Source of the DNA: a bacterium
GTDB taxonomy: Bacteria > Joyebacterota > Joyebacteria > Joyebacterales > Joyebacteraceae
Length of the DNA: 52,695 nt
Direction: 5' to 3'
NCBI GenBank assembly: GCA_025782395.1
Contig: JALGZD010000110.1
Location: 1-52,695, forward strand
Shown here: piece after piece, positions 19,334-27,928 of the stretch
How the letters are laid out: the number at the start of each line of letters is the position of its first letter
Numbering within the stretch: position 1 is the first letter of the stretch
Position numbers and translations under genes: made by a program
Notes under the pieces: model-generated
The model's input: the letters and a program-made list of their open reading frames with translations, nothing else
What the model was told of the DNA's origin: nothing
Databases searched by the model: none

Positions 19334-20356
19334 CTAGAACATGAACCCAGCAACGACGGGGACAAAAGCTGTGCACTCTCCCTCCCAGATCTCCACAATG
19401 TAGCGGCCGTGGACGAAGCCCCCGACTCCGCCCCCACGCCGGCTCTCCCAACCTACGCCAACGGAAAACGCGATGGCCTCAGCGAAGGGCACGCGGGGTT
19501 CACGCTGCTCCGAGGTCATCACACCCCAGTAGCTCCAAGATGTGCCTGCTCCAATCGTAAGAAAGGCGGCAGGAGTCTGGCTGCTGGATGAAGATGCCCT
19601 GAGCTTCAAGCTGGCCAGCAGAATGAAATCGCTGAACTCAGTGTAGGATGCCCCATTTGGAGACTCCTCCTGGCCTACCGGTCGCTTCTCGTGCTCAATC
19701 CCGTAGACCATGTGATCAAGAGTGATCAGGAAGTCCGTCGACTCCCCAATCCACCAAAGCCCGGCTTGCCCGCCGTACCCCCTATTGGAGTAATCCCTGA
19801 CCTTTCCTCGCGGGAAGCTCGCACCAGCGCCGAGCCTGAATGAGAGAGTCGGGGCCGCATGACCGCCTGGGAGATCTCCCGACGATGTCAGCCCTAGCTG
19901 TCGCACAATCTCCTGTGCTCCCTCTCTGAACGAACTCGACGTGAGACCGACCCGCGAGGCTGCGGATCGTTCACTCACCACTCCCCCGTCCGAGATACTG
20001 AGGAATCGAACGTGCACGTCATAGCTTCCTTGCGACTGGCGAACGGTGCCAATGACAAGGGCGTCTGCACCAAGGGAGTGACCGAAGCGCGCTAGGCACT
20101 GATCGTTGGTGCAAACGTCGGGATCCAGGCCTTGGCGAATCGCCGCATCGAGAGCCGCTCCGCCGATGAGCTCACACGCATGCCCGCGAGCGACTTCGGA
20201 CTGAAGGAACCCCGTGATCGTCCGCGCCGCAAGCTCGGCTACTCCCTCCTCAGGCATGAGATCGAGCACAGCCACACGCGGAGAAGCAGCAATCCCGCTT
20301 GGGGCAAGAGCGGCTGTCAGAACCCCAGCCAGGAACACACGCATGAGGCGGCTCAT
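19334..20356 (-). CDS. CsgG-like domain fused to an outer-membrane barrel-like domain
   Basis: The 340-aa protein starts with a signal peptide (MSRLMRVFLAGVLTAALAPS). The first half follows the pattern of CsgG/FlgO-type periplasmic domains: PRVAVLDL, then an ACELIGG strand, then CTNDQCLARFGHSLGADALVIGTV and VRFLSISDGG. The second half alternates polar and apolar residues with many aromatic positions and ends in PVVAGFMF, a C-terminal Phe typical of outer-membrane barrels. ATG 20356 is preferred because the signal peptide follows; ATG 20344 is also possible. The gene is convergent with the caspase-like gene, 61 bases apart. It may be a surface component that senses or anchors; its role is unknown. 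Confidence 0.75.
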   Translation of the reverse strand: MSRLMRVFLAGVLTAALAPSGIAASPRVAVLDLMPEEGVAELAARTITGFLQSEVARGHACELIGGAALDAAIRQGLDPDVCTNDQCLARFGHSLGADALVIGTVRQSQGSYDVHVRFLSISDGGVVSERSAASRVGLTSSSFREGAQEIVRQLGLTSSGDLPGGHAAPTLSFRLGAGASFPRGKVRDYSNRGYGGQAGLWWIGESTDFLITLDHMVYGIEHEKRPVGQEESPNGASYTEFSDFILLASLKLRASSSSSQTPAAFLTIGAGTSWSYWGVMTSEQREPRVPFAEAIAFSVGVGWESRRGGGVGGFVHGRYIVEIWEGECTAFVPVVAGFMF

Positions 20357-20862
20357 CCGCACGGATTCCCAGATCGCAACGCCGCACCGAGACCATTGGC
20401 CCACCATAGAGTTTGTCTCTCCCACTCACACATCGAAGATCTTCCTCCTGCTCAATCTAGATCAGACAGCCAGCATGATGTGCAACTACCACCACTGGCT
20501 GTTCCTCTGCAAGCAGAAACTCACGCATGAGATCATCTGTGGTGCCAGTGCTCCCGGCAATGCAGGGGCTGCGCGGGCCTGTACGACCTCCGTGGGGACT
20601 CGCTCCACCGGGTCGTTTGAGCGCAGCCTACCCTCACGCTCCGCCCAGCGATCACTGTGAGTAATCCCATCCTACTACGTGGCTCGACGTATCGCAGCTC
20701 CAGCGGAATGACAGAGTCTCGCGCACTGCGTTCGTCTGCTTGGGCACGAGGTTATCCAAATCTCCTAGATCATGCTACCGAGCTTGAGATTAGGGAATCG
20801 GCGCCAGCGAGTCACTTCCCGGGTGGTTCATGCTCAAGATCATTCGCGACCTCCCGGGCTCT
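20357..20862. other. 506-base intergenic region
   Basis: I see no convincing gene, tRNA or repeat. Short frames here lack ribosome-binding sites and coding character. It should hold the terminator of the beta-propeller gene and the promoter of the CsgG-like gene, but I can mark neither. Confidence 0.4.
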
Positions 20863-21990
20863 CTACTCCGCTGCCAGCTGCGTTGCGCCAACCACACGGC
20901 CGGTGTGGATGTCCAACACTAGGAGCACGTCGAAATCCAGTACCACAATCCTGTCGTCATCAATCCACTTGTACGATCTGCACACACGCATATCCCGCCC
21001 ATCGACAACCAAAGTACGAGTAGGCAGGGGCAAGGTACCGGCCATCACCATGTAGGCGACATGGCCGCCCGACGGAGAAGAAGACGGGAACTGGTAGCGC
21101 GCCCACTCGCCGACCTCGCTCACTGCGGCCACGGCGCCGCTGGACACGTCGACACGCACTATCTGGCTGAATCTGTCATACTGCGTCGGACAATAATTCG
21201 CGAGAAGGAACTGCCCCGAGTGATCGCATGTGAGCTGGCGGAAGTAGCCGCCGCGCGACGAAGGCGTGACGTTGCGAATCGAATCTTCAGCCGAGTCCCA
21301 CACACACGGCAGGCCGTCGCGCGTCACGAGGAAGCTGCCCGCTGGGAGCCAACAATCGAACTTGCCTGGGAAGACCAACGTCCTATTCTCGTGCGTATGT
21401 ATGTTGCGCGCACAGAAGAACCGCTCGATGTAGTCGCGATAAGGGTCGTCCAGGTCGAATGTCGTGACATGGTAAAGAAGCTCACGGCTGTCCGGAGACC
21501 ATGCTGTGATGAGTAGTTCCGAGCTCTGGCCGCGCCCCCCATACTCATCAGGATCAACGAAGTCCCACGTTTCTCCACTCGCGAGGTCGCAGAGCACGAT
21601 CTTCCACAGTCCATGACCATAGTCTGCGGCAAATGCGATGTACTGGCCGTCTGGCGAGGCGAGGGGCTTACTGCTGCCCTCGGGCCCTGCCATGTGACCT
21701 TGAAGGAACTCCAGAAACACTCTCTCGAAGCGACCGGAGGCCCACGCCCTCCATAGCTGGTCTGGAAGCGCACTCCCCTGAACCGTGCGCGCGTTCCAGC
21801 AGTAGTAGTAGGTGGAGGCAGAGCGGTTCATTGAGGTGCCAGATGGGTCGATTCCTGAATCTAGTTCCCCGTGGTGATTCTCCGAAAGACCAATGAGCAC
21901 TTCTGGACCGGGAGATTCTGCACGCCCCACAGGTAGGAAGGTAACAAGTAGAATCAGTGACACGACGATGAGCGGCGTTGCACCTCGCAC
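20863..21990 (-). CDS. Secreted TolB/WD40-like beta-propeller protein
   Basis: The 375-aa product has a signal peptide (residues about 5-25, ending VGRAES) and repeated propeller phrases: SPDGQYIAFAADYG, WSPDSRELLYHV, DHSGQFLLANY, SPSGGHVAYMVM and WIDDDRIVVLDF. These are PD40/WD40-type blades, usually protein-binding surfaces. It is not TolB itself: there is no Pal or tol gene nearby, and its N-terminal domain is different. GTG 21990 has GGAGG five bases upstream, better than the TTG at 22002. It stands alone between the GNAT gene and a long gap. Confidence 0.78.
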   Translation of the reverse strand: MRGATPLIVVSLILLVTFLPVGRAESPGPEVLIGLSENHHGELDSGIDPSGTSMNRSASTYYYCWNARTVQGSALPDQLWRAWASGRFERVFLEFLQGHMAGPEGSSKPLASPDGQYIAFAADYGHGLWKIVLCDLASGETWDFVDPDEYGGRGQSSELLITAWSPDSRELLYHVTTFDLDDPYRDYIERFFCARNIHTHENRTLVFPGKFDCWLPAGSFLVTRDGLPCVWDSAEDSIRNVTPSSRGGYFRQLTCDHSGQFLLANYCPTQYDRFSQIVRVDVSSGAVAAVSEVGEWARYQFPSSSPSGGHVAYMVMAGTLPLPTRTLVVDGRDMRVCRSYKWIDDDRIVVLDFDVLLVLDIHTGRVVGATQLAAE

Positions 21991-22134
21991 GATATCCTCC
22001 AATGAACGACGCCGGCCTTCCCACGCCCCGTGGGTACGACACTGGACTCAGGCGACAGTTACCTCACTCCTGTCGACTGGTCTCGTGGGGGTGCCAAACA
22101 CCTAGCTGGCGGCAAGACCCTGCACGCTGCGGAA

Positions 22135-22911
22135 TCAAACGCCCTCGCGAAGCCGAACCACCGTCCCCCTCCCGCACTCCTCGAAGCCATAAGTTTCGTA
22201 GAACCCTCGCAGCCGCTCGATGCACCTGATGAGAATATGCGGAACGGCTTGAGCGTTGGCCTCTGCTGACACTGCCTGAAGGAGAATCCCGCCGTAGCCA
22301 CGTCCCTGCAACGGCCTGTCGACCTCGACGTCAAACAGGCGGAAGTGGCTGCCGAGGTTCGCGCAGTGCACCCAAGCCACGAGCCGCCCGTTCTCGAACA
22401 GCCAGTAGGGCTTGTACACCTGCACGAACTGGCGCTCGACCGGGAGCCCGAGTTCCCACGCCTCCGCGTCGAACCAGTTCTCCTCCTCCTGCATGGCGCG
22501 GCGCCATTCCAGGTAGTCATCCTCCTCTACGGGACGCCACTCGAAGGCGTCAGGTAGTTTCACCGCCGCCACCTCGAGCTTGAAGAAGACATCCGTCCAA
22601 CTCTGGTGCCCGATCTCGTCGAGCCGTTCGATCCAGCCACCGTCACCTTCGATCGAGGGATACGTGTCATAGCTGTCCGGCCTCGGCAGGCCCTTCTCCT
22701 CGTGGAGTCGCTCGACCCGCTGCACGATCCCCGCGAACTCATCCAAGGACGCTGCGCGCACGCCGACTGCCCGATTGTAGTCGCCGCCCCACGTCACATG
22801 CGGATTGTGGATGTGAATGAAGTCATCGTACGCCGTGGCAGTCCCGCCCCGTGCTTCGGAATACGCAACCTCAGACTCCACCGCTCTCGCCATCCAGTCG
22901 ATGCCCGGCAC
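22135..22911 (-). CDS. GNAT family N-acetyltransferase
   Basis: The 258-aa product has the GNAT acetyl-CoA site: a strand FRLFDVEVDRPLQGRGYGGILLQ, where QGRGYG binds pyrophosphate, and the late motif FYETYGFEECGR. GNATs transfer acetyl from CoA to amines on small molecules or proteins. The first 120 residues are an extra domain (around WGGDYNRAVGV) seen in two-part GNATs. GTG 22911 has GGGAG six bases upstream. The next gene upstream ends 26 bases before it. The substrate cannot be told from sequence. Confidence 0.88.
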   Translation of the reverse strand: MPGIDWMARAVESEVAYSEARGGTATAYDDFIHIHNPHVTWGGDYNRAVGVRAASLDEFAGIVQRVERLHEEKGLPRPDSYDTYPSIEGDGGWIERLDEIGHQSWTDVFFKLEVAAVKLPDAFEWRPVEEDDYLEWRRAMQEEENWFDAEAWELGLPVERQFVQVYKPYWLFENGRLVAWVHCANLGSHFRLFDVEVDRPLQGRGYGGILLQAVSAEANAQAVPHILIRCIERLRGFYETYGFEECGRGTVVRLREGV

Positions 22912-22937
22912 TTGCGGCTCCCTGTTGTCCCTGCTAC

Positions 22938-23720
22938 TCAGTCCTCCTCGGAAACCCGCGTCACGACCTCCTGCGCGACCTTGGCAACGCGAGGGTTCAG
23001 GTCGTCACCCAGCACTGTGAGGAATTCGGTTGCAGCAGGCAGGCTGAGATGTCGCAGTGCAGCAGCAACGTGCACGCGGAGCCTCCACCCCCGGTCGACC
23101 AGCCAATCGTAGTCCTCGCCCTCCCTGCAGGGGCCCGCCGCCTGCCGCAACCCCTCTCGTATCTCGGGAAGAGCATCGTCTCCGACGAACGAAGCCAGTG
23201 CCTCGAGGGCACAGCCGACTGTGCTCATCCGGTCGGTGTCGTCCCTCATGGACTCAATCGGTTTCGATCCTGGTGCGAACCCGGCCACACGTCGGAGGTC
23301 TGCTAGAGCGCGCTCCTCACGGAAGACCATCAATTGCTTGATGACCTCATCGTCAAACGTAGTCTGCGACGGGTACTCCTCGCGCGGCGTCTCACGTATC
23401 TCACTCAGCAGTCTCAGCAGCTCCGCCCGAATTTCCTTCGTGTCCGGACTCGGCTTGAACACGGTTCGCTCGTAGGCCGGACTGCCGACCTCGGGCCTAC
23501 TGATATAGATCGGCCCCACTGGAAACGACAGGCGCTCCCTGCTGTGGTGCTGGTGGTTGGCGCAGTAGACCCAGAACGGCCAAGGAAGATCGACGTCGCG
23601 AAGGTCGCAGTGAGCGAACTCGCTCGCATCCTGCTTCGGTTCCTCCCGGTGCCTGGCCTCACCTTCGTTGATCGCGTTGAACCAACAGGTGCCACAGTTG
23701 TCGCTGCCGCCGTTTGGCAT
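22938..23720 (-). CDS. Zinc-site protein with HEAT-like C-terminus
   Basis: The 260-aa product begins with NCGTCWFN and later has WVYCANHQHH, together a likely four-ligand zinc site. The C-terminal half is helical with repeated patterns (ALADLRRVAGF, ALEALASFVGDDALPEIREGL, RVHVAAALRHL), as in HEAT repeats, so a binding scaffold is likely. There is no signal peptide. ATG 23720 has GGGAG five bases upstream; a longer frame lacks support. It lies 86 bases after the L,D-transpeptidase gene and 26 before the GNAT. I do not recognise the family. Confidence 0.75.
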   Translation of the reverse strand: MPNGGSDNCGTCWFNAINEGEARHREEPKQDASEFAHCDLRDVDLPWPFWVYCANHQHHSRERLSFPVGPIYISRPEVGSPAYERTVFKPSPDTKEIRAELLRLLSEIRETPREEYPSQTTFDDEVIKQLMVFREERALADLRRVAGFAPGSKPIESMRDDTDRMSTVGCALEALASFVGDDALPEIREGLRQAAGPCREGEDYDWLVDRGWRLRVHVAAALRHLSLPAATEFLTVLGDDLNPRVAKVAQEVVTRVSEED

Positions 23721-23806
23721 CTCGTCTCCCTTGAGTGTTCGCTCTGACCTCGCGCGGAACCCGAACTGCCGCGGGCTCGGTCCCTGTAGTCGTTCCACGG
23801 GGCCCG

Positions 23807-24388
23807 CTACGGCAGGATTTCTATTGGCGTCCCGTCCGGCACGGCGCGCCAGATCTCCTCGATTTCCCCGTTCGTAACTGCGACGCAGCCCAGCGTCCAG
23901 TCGCGCGCCAAGTGGGACTTACCAACGGCGCCCATGCCATTAGGCAACCCGTGGATCATGATGTCACCACCGGGTGACACACTACGCTCCTCGGCCCGTC
24001 GCTTGTCCTCGCTGTTCGGATAAGATATGTGAAGAGCGCGATGGAACGAGCTGTCCCGTTTTCTGAAATCGACCACATAGCGGCCCTCCGGAGTCCGACC
24101 ATCACCCTCTTCCTGCTTGTGACCGACGGGATTCCCACCGAGCGCTACTCTGTAGCTCTTCAGTAGCTCTCCTCCGTAGTACAGCGAGAGCGTCCGTTTG
24201 TCCTTCTCCAACACGACGCTGTCGGCTCTGATATCGTCCGGCAACGGTCTCCCCTCCTCTTCCGATGCTCCGTGATGAATTTCTGAGTCATACCGTGGCG
24301 ATGCGTTCTTCCCATCGAACCGGTAGATGATTTGCGGCAGCCCAAGCATGAGCGCGAGAGCAGCAGCAATGATCAGTTTCCTCTTCAC
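23807..24388 (-). CDS. L,D-transpeptidase (YkuD domain)
   Basis: YkuD enzymes cross-link peptidoglycan stems through a cysteine, or attach proteins to it. The 193-aa protein has a hydrophobic N-terminal segment (signal or anchor, about 5-20) and a YkuD fold starting at VVLEKDKRTLSLYY. The catalytic signature is present: His146 in IMIHGLPNG and Cys168 in DWTLGCVAVTNGEI. GTG 24388 has GGAGG four to five bases upstream. It follows the phosphodiester glycosidase gene by 60 bases, in a run of wall-type enzymes. Confidence 0.93.
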   Translation of the reverse strand: MKRKLIIAAALALMLGLPQIIYRFDGKNASPRYDSEIHHGASEEEGRPLPDDIRADSVVLEKDKRTLSLYYGGELLKSYRVALGGNPVGHKQEEGDGRTPEGRYVVDFRKRDSSFHRALHISYPNSEDKRRAEERSVSPGGDIMIHGLPNGMGAVGKSHLARDWTLGCVAVTNGEIEEIWRAVPDGTPIEILP

Positions 24389-24448
24389 GGTCCCTCCGAA
24401 GCAGGCAACGGCGGCAGGGAACGTCTCGGGGCTGCTTGCACCGACCGC

Positions 24449-25294
24449 CTACTGCTCCCGCCGCACAACACCCCTGACGTTAGGAAGGGGAAACGCTCTC
24501 TTGTTCGTCACGTACTCACAGCAGCCGGTCTCGTAGCTGCCTATGAACTCGCGCCTGACGTCTTCTGTCAGAATGACCATCTCCGCAACGGGCCCGCCGT
24601 CGAGATGCTGCGCGCACTCGAGGTCTATCGGCAGCGACATCAGCACCTCGTTGAATTCGTGCATCGTATAGGGCGTGCGGCAGAAGATGAACAGAATCCG
24701 TCCGTCTCCGTCCTCCCCCAGGGCAACTTCACTCCACATCTTCTCCTGACGCGACCAGCGGTTCTCCCCCCGACGCTTGATCAGCCTGAGGTTCTGAACC
24801 ACGTACTCGTAACCGTCAACAATACCCTCCATATTGACGCCCTCGCTGTCGAGATCGTAGATGCGGAAGAGTGGCAGGTCGTCCCGCCGCGGTCCAAAAG
24901 CAGCGACCGACTTGTAGTGATTGAAGCGTTGTGCATTCACGCGCGATCCGCTCTTCATGTACCCGACGTGTGTGCTGTAGTCCGTGGCGTACATGCCGGC
25001 GTTGATGGCCGCCGCGAGCCCATGATCCTCACACCAGCGCATAGGGCTGAACACGTTCTCCGCGTCAATCTCACTGATGCTCATGATCCTGAGTTCCCAG
25101 AACTCGGGGTCGATGCGAAGAATGTTAATCTCGGAATCACCCAGAGCACTGTCCGGCCCCTCAAACACGCCCAGCTCCAGACCTGTAGAGATCGTTTCCC
25201 AGTTCCCGGCATCGTCCGCGCGGGCCCCAAAACAGAAGCCAGTGCTGAGTGTGCACACGGTCGCGAGCGCCACGACCACTGTCCATCTATGCAT
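24449..25294 (-). CDS. Secreted phosphodiester glycosidase-like protein (NAGPA/DUF2233 type), copy B
   Basis: NAGPA-domain proteins cleave N-acetylglucosamine phosphodiesters or related links. The 281-aa product has a signal peptide (MHRWTVVVALATVCTLS) and the family phrases AINAGMYATD, HVGYMKSGSRVN, YKSVAAF and AQHLDGGP. It is a close paralogue of the gene at 27068-27928: VVQNLRLIKR, QEKMWSE and LSLPID occur in both, with MSLPID here. ATG 25294 has GGGAGGAG just upstream; the longer frame is not supported. It lies 56 bases after cysteine-peptidase lipoprotein B. A secreted role on cell-wall or surface sugars is likely; the substrate is unknown. Confidence 0.85.
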   Translation of the reverse strand: MHRWTVVVALATVCTLSTGFCFGARADDAGNWETISTGLELGVFEGPDSALGDSEINILRIDPEFWELRIMSISEIDAENVFSPMRWCEDHGLAAAINAGMYATDYSTHVGYMKSGSRVNAQRFNHYKSVAAFGPRRDDLPLFRIYDLDSEGVNMEGIVDGYEYVVQNLRLIKRRGENRWSRQEKMWSEVALGEDGDGRILFIFCRTPYTMHEFNEVLMSLPIDLECAQHLDGGPVAEMVILTEDVRREFIGSYETGCCEYVTNKRAFPLPNVRGVVRREQ

Positions 25295-25350
25295 CTCGCT
25301 CCTCCCCGATTCCCTGAGTGTGTAGAGAGCCGCCGACCACAGCAGCCCGC

Positions 25351-26220
25351 CTACTCCATCACCACACACGGCACGATGACCGTTCCCTCCAGCCACTTGA
25401 CAACGATGTCCGCGTCGAACTCCACCATCCAGACGTGCTGCCACTCGATGAACTGCCGGAGGTAGCGCTCGCCGTCGTCCATGCTGACGCTCGCCCCTCG
25501 GAAGTGCGGTCCGGAGTGGAGGAACCAGAGGTTCCCACCGGACTCACGCCGCAGCAGACCGACGTGACCCCACCCGCACTCCAATCCGACAAGGTACAGT
25601 CCGGCCCCCTGCTCTGCCAGACGGGCACTGATACCGTCCCACGCGGGCACGTCTTCAGGCACGTAGCCACCGACGGACTGAAGGAGATCCCGCGGCGCCA
25701 GATAGGCAAGCCATGTCCCCGCCCGCTTCTGTGTGTTGAAACCCGCGTCCTTGAGCAGCTTCTGTACGAAGTGCCCACAGGCGACAGGTCTGTCGAGCCT
25801 GGGGATCCTCCCGGGAACCCCGAAGAAGCCCCGGCCAACACCGAGCCAGGATGGGAAGAGCAGGTCCGCGACGACGACCTCGATATACACGTCGGCCTCG
25901 TCGACAACGCGATCGCGCTCCACGCCCGATGCAGCAGCGCGGTATCTGTCAGCGAGTTCGTTGCGTTTCCGCTCAATGGCCTGGAGCAGCTCGCTGTATC
26001 TCTGCGACGAATCGGGCAGCGGTGAGCCTGCAAGCAGAGGGTCGCGGGCCAGAGCCAGCACGTCATATCTCGCCATGGCCAGCCCCTCGTTCCTGAGGGA
26101 GTCCACCCATGCCACGCAGTCCGTGCTGTCCGACATCGAGTCGCTTGCCTCGGCGAACACGCAGCCCGCAACGATGAGTCCCAGCGGAACCAGCACGAGG
26201 GCAACGAATCCCTTCCGCAC
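25351..26220 (-). CDS. Papain-fold (NlpC/P60-like) lipoprotein, copy B
   Basis: The lipobox IVAGC places the lipidated Cys at residue 20. The body shows a cysteine-peptidase order: Cys148 in PVACGHFVQKLLKDAGF, His219 in CGWGHVGLLR and a polar third position in FLHSG. This matches NlpC/P60-type peptidoglycan hydrolases, though it is divergent. It is a paralogue of 26271-27071, which shares ACG-FV---L-D-GF, GLYLVGL-C and FLHS. GTG 26220 has AGAGGAG nine bases upstream. It lies between its paralogue (50-base gap) and the phosphodiester glycosidase copy B. The activity is likely but unproven. Confidence 0.8.
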   Translation of the reverse strand: MRKGFVALVLVPLGLIVAGCVFAEASDSMSDSTDCVAWVDSLRNEGLAMARYDVLALARDPLLAGSPLPDSSQRYSELLQAIERKRNELADRYRAAASGVERDRVVDEADVYIEVVVADLLFPSWLGVGRGFFGVPGRIPRLDRPVACGHFVQKLLKDAGFNTQKRAGTWLAYLAPRDLLQSVGGYVPEDVPAWDGISARLAEQGAGLYLVGLECGWGHVGLLRRESGGNLWFLHSGPHFRGASVSMDDGERYLRQFIEWQHVWMVEFDADIVVKWLEGTVIVPCVVME

Positions 26221-26270
26221 GCGGTGCGTCTCCTCTCAGGTCAATCTCTCCGCTCATCGAATCAGCTGCG

Positions 26271-27071
26271 CTACATCCTCAGCGTCGGTATGAACTCGCC
26301 CGCCGTCCACTTGCGCGCCAGCTCGGGATCGCCGGTCAGCTTGCCGAGCACGCGGTAGCGGGAAGCACCCAAGATCGGCGACTCGTCCGCGTTCTCCGAA
26401 ACGACACAGAGCGGGGCCGCGTAGCTGGAGTGCAGAAAGCGAACGTCATCGCCGTCGCAGACGATGAAGCCGACGTGGCAATCCAATCCCACCACATACA
26501 GCCCGGTGCCCCACTCCCTCACGGAATCCGTGAAGATCGCTATGGACACGTCACTGTAACGCTTGATGTGCTCCGCGCGCACCAAGCTCTCGATCATCAC
26601 TTCCGAAGGCTGCTGCGCGAGCGTCACGCGCTCCAGTTCGAACCCGATGTCTCGCAGCACCGTTGTGACGAAGTAGCCGCAGGCGATCGCCCCTTCGCCC
26701 GGCGTTTCCGACGTTCCATTGAAGTCCCAGGACGTCCCGTACCAGAACGGCACCACGCTCTCCGCGACCGACTGTCGGATGAGCTCCTGAGCGCGCTTGA
26801 TCGCATCCTCGCGTTCCACTCCGCTTGCCCGCTGGTATCGATCCCATAGGTTCGCGCGCCTCGCCTGCACGGCGGCAAGCGAGTCCGGATATCCCCCTGG
26901 AGGCAGCGCAGCCGCTCCCGGGTCGCGGTCGGCGTCCGCACAGGATGAAATGAGAGCAGCCAGTACCACAAGTGTGGGAATGAACGCGCGCAGGCACCGC
27001 CTGGGTCTAGTGCCCTTCTGTCGGCACGTCACCTCAAGATCAACTATGAGATGAGTACCTTCGGTGCTCAT
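26271..27071 (-). CDS. Papain-fold (NlpC/P60-like) lipoprotein, copy A
   Basis: The 266-aa product has a long N-terminus, then a hydrophobic stretch ending ISSC (Cys44), a usable lipobox. Catalytic candidates are Cys131 in AIACGYFVTTVLRDIGF and His199 in LDCHVGFIV, with FLHSS following. ATG 27071 overlaps the stop of the preceding glycosidase gene as ATGA, so the two are translationally coupled. The long N-region suggests the true start may be further in. The pairing of this peptidase with a phosphodiester glycosidase is repeated in the neighbouring copy. Confidence 0.78.
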   Translation of the reverse strand: MSTEGTHLIVDLEVTCRQKGTRPRRCLRAFIPTLVVLAALISSCADADRDPGAAALPPGGYPDSLAAVQARRANLWDRYQRASGVEREDAIKRAQELIRQSVAESVVPFWYGTSWDFNGTSETPGEGAIACGYFVTTVLRDIGFELERVTLAQQPSEVMIESLVRAEHIKRYSDVSIAIFTDSVREWGTGLYVVGLDCHVGFIVCDGDDVRFLHSSYAAPLCVVSENADESPILGASRYRVLGKLTGDPELARKWTAGEFIPTLRM

Positions 27072-27928
27072 CGTGGCCTCAATCCAATCACATTCGGTAT
27101 CGGCCACGCCCTGTCATTGTCGTCGTTCTCATTGAAGTCCGTTTCGTAGCTGCCGACCATTTCCAACTCCGTACCACCCACATTGATGCAGAGCTGCGCC
27201 TCCGGCCCGCCTTCCAAGTGCTGTGCTGCCACGATGTCGATCGGCAGCGAAAGGAGTATGTCGTTCAGATCATGCATGCTGTACGGCGAACGGCAGAAGA
27301 TGAGAAGCGCACGCCCCTCCGAATCTTCCCCCAAGGCCATCTCACTCCACATCTTCTCCTGGGGCGACCACCTGTTGACTCCGTCCCGCTTGATGAGCCT
27401 CAGGTTCTGGACCACACTGTCGTAGCTCTCGTCTATCTCCTGTGTGGTGAGATCTCCGCCGTCGACATCGAAGATTCGGAACGGATGGTCTCCTCCTCCG
27501 AGTTCCTCGAAGGCGGCGACCGACTTGTAGTGGTTCCATCCGTGGTTGTTAACTCGAGCGCCGCTTCGCATGAAGCCAACGTGCGTTCGATGGTCAGTGG
27601 CGAACATCCCTGCGTTGGTGGCCACGCTCAGACCCTCGAGTTCGCACCAGCGCCTTGCGGACGTGCCCCAGTCGCGTGAGAGCAGAACAAACTCCCAAGA
27701 CTCCGGGTCCACCCGCAGTATCGTGACGGTCGAGTCTCCCACGACAGTGGCAACACCCGTCTTGAACCGTCCCAACTCCATCCCGTCCGCGAGTTCAGAC
27801 CATTGAGCATGGCCTGGTACGGGAAGCGCGGCCACCAGGCAGATGGCAAGCGCTCCCGCAGTCGCGGCTCTGCCAGGGAGCCACCGGCGGAACCGTGCTC
27901 CGTCACAGCTACTTCGATTCGTTTTCAT
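27068..27928 (-). CDS. Secreted phosphodiester glycosidase-like protein (NAGPA/DUF2233 type), copy A
   Basis: The 286-aa product has a twin-Arg-like N-terminus (RFRRWLPGR) followed by a hydrophobic signal segment ending PGHAQ. It carries the same family phrases as copy B: ATNAGMFATD, HVGFMRSGARVN, WNHYKSVAAF, VVQNLRLIKR and AQHLEGGP. ATG 27928 is chosen for its nearby purine-rich site; the frame extends upstream to 28168 over the preceding gene, which is unlikely. It overlaps the transglutaminase-like gene by 20 bases and the lipoprotein copy A by 4, so all three are probably one transcript. Confidence 0.82.
   Translation of the reverse strand: MKTNRSSCDGARFRRWLPGRAATAGALAICLVAALPVPGHAQWSELADGMELGRFKTGVATVVGDSTVTILRVDPESWEFVLLSRDWGTSARRWCELEGLSVATNAGMFATDHRTHVGFMRSGARVNNHGWNHYKSVAAFEELGGGDHPFRIFDVDGGDLTTQEIDESYDSVVQNLRLIKRDGVNRWSPQEKMWSEMALGEDSEGRALLIFCRSPYSMHDLNDILLSLPIDIVAAQHLEGGPEAQLCINVGGTELEMVGSYETDFNENDDNDRAWPIPNVIGLRPR

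Noticed and set aside
20657-21055. Plus-strand frame over the long gap and the propeller gene end
   Set aside because: Ser/Arg-rich shadow opposite a gene with clear beta-propeller repeats.
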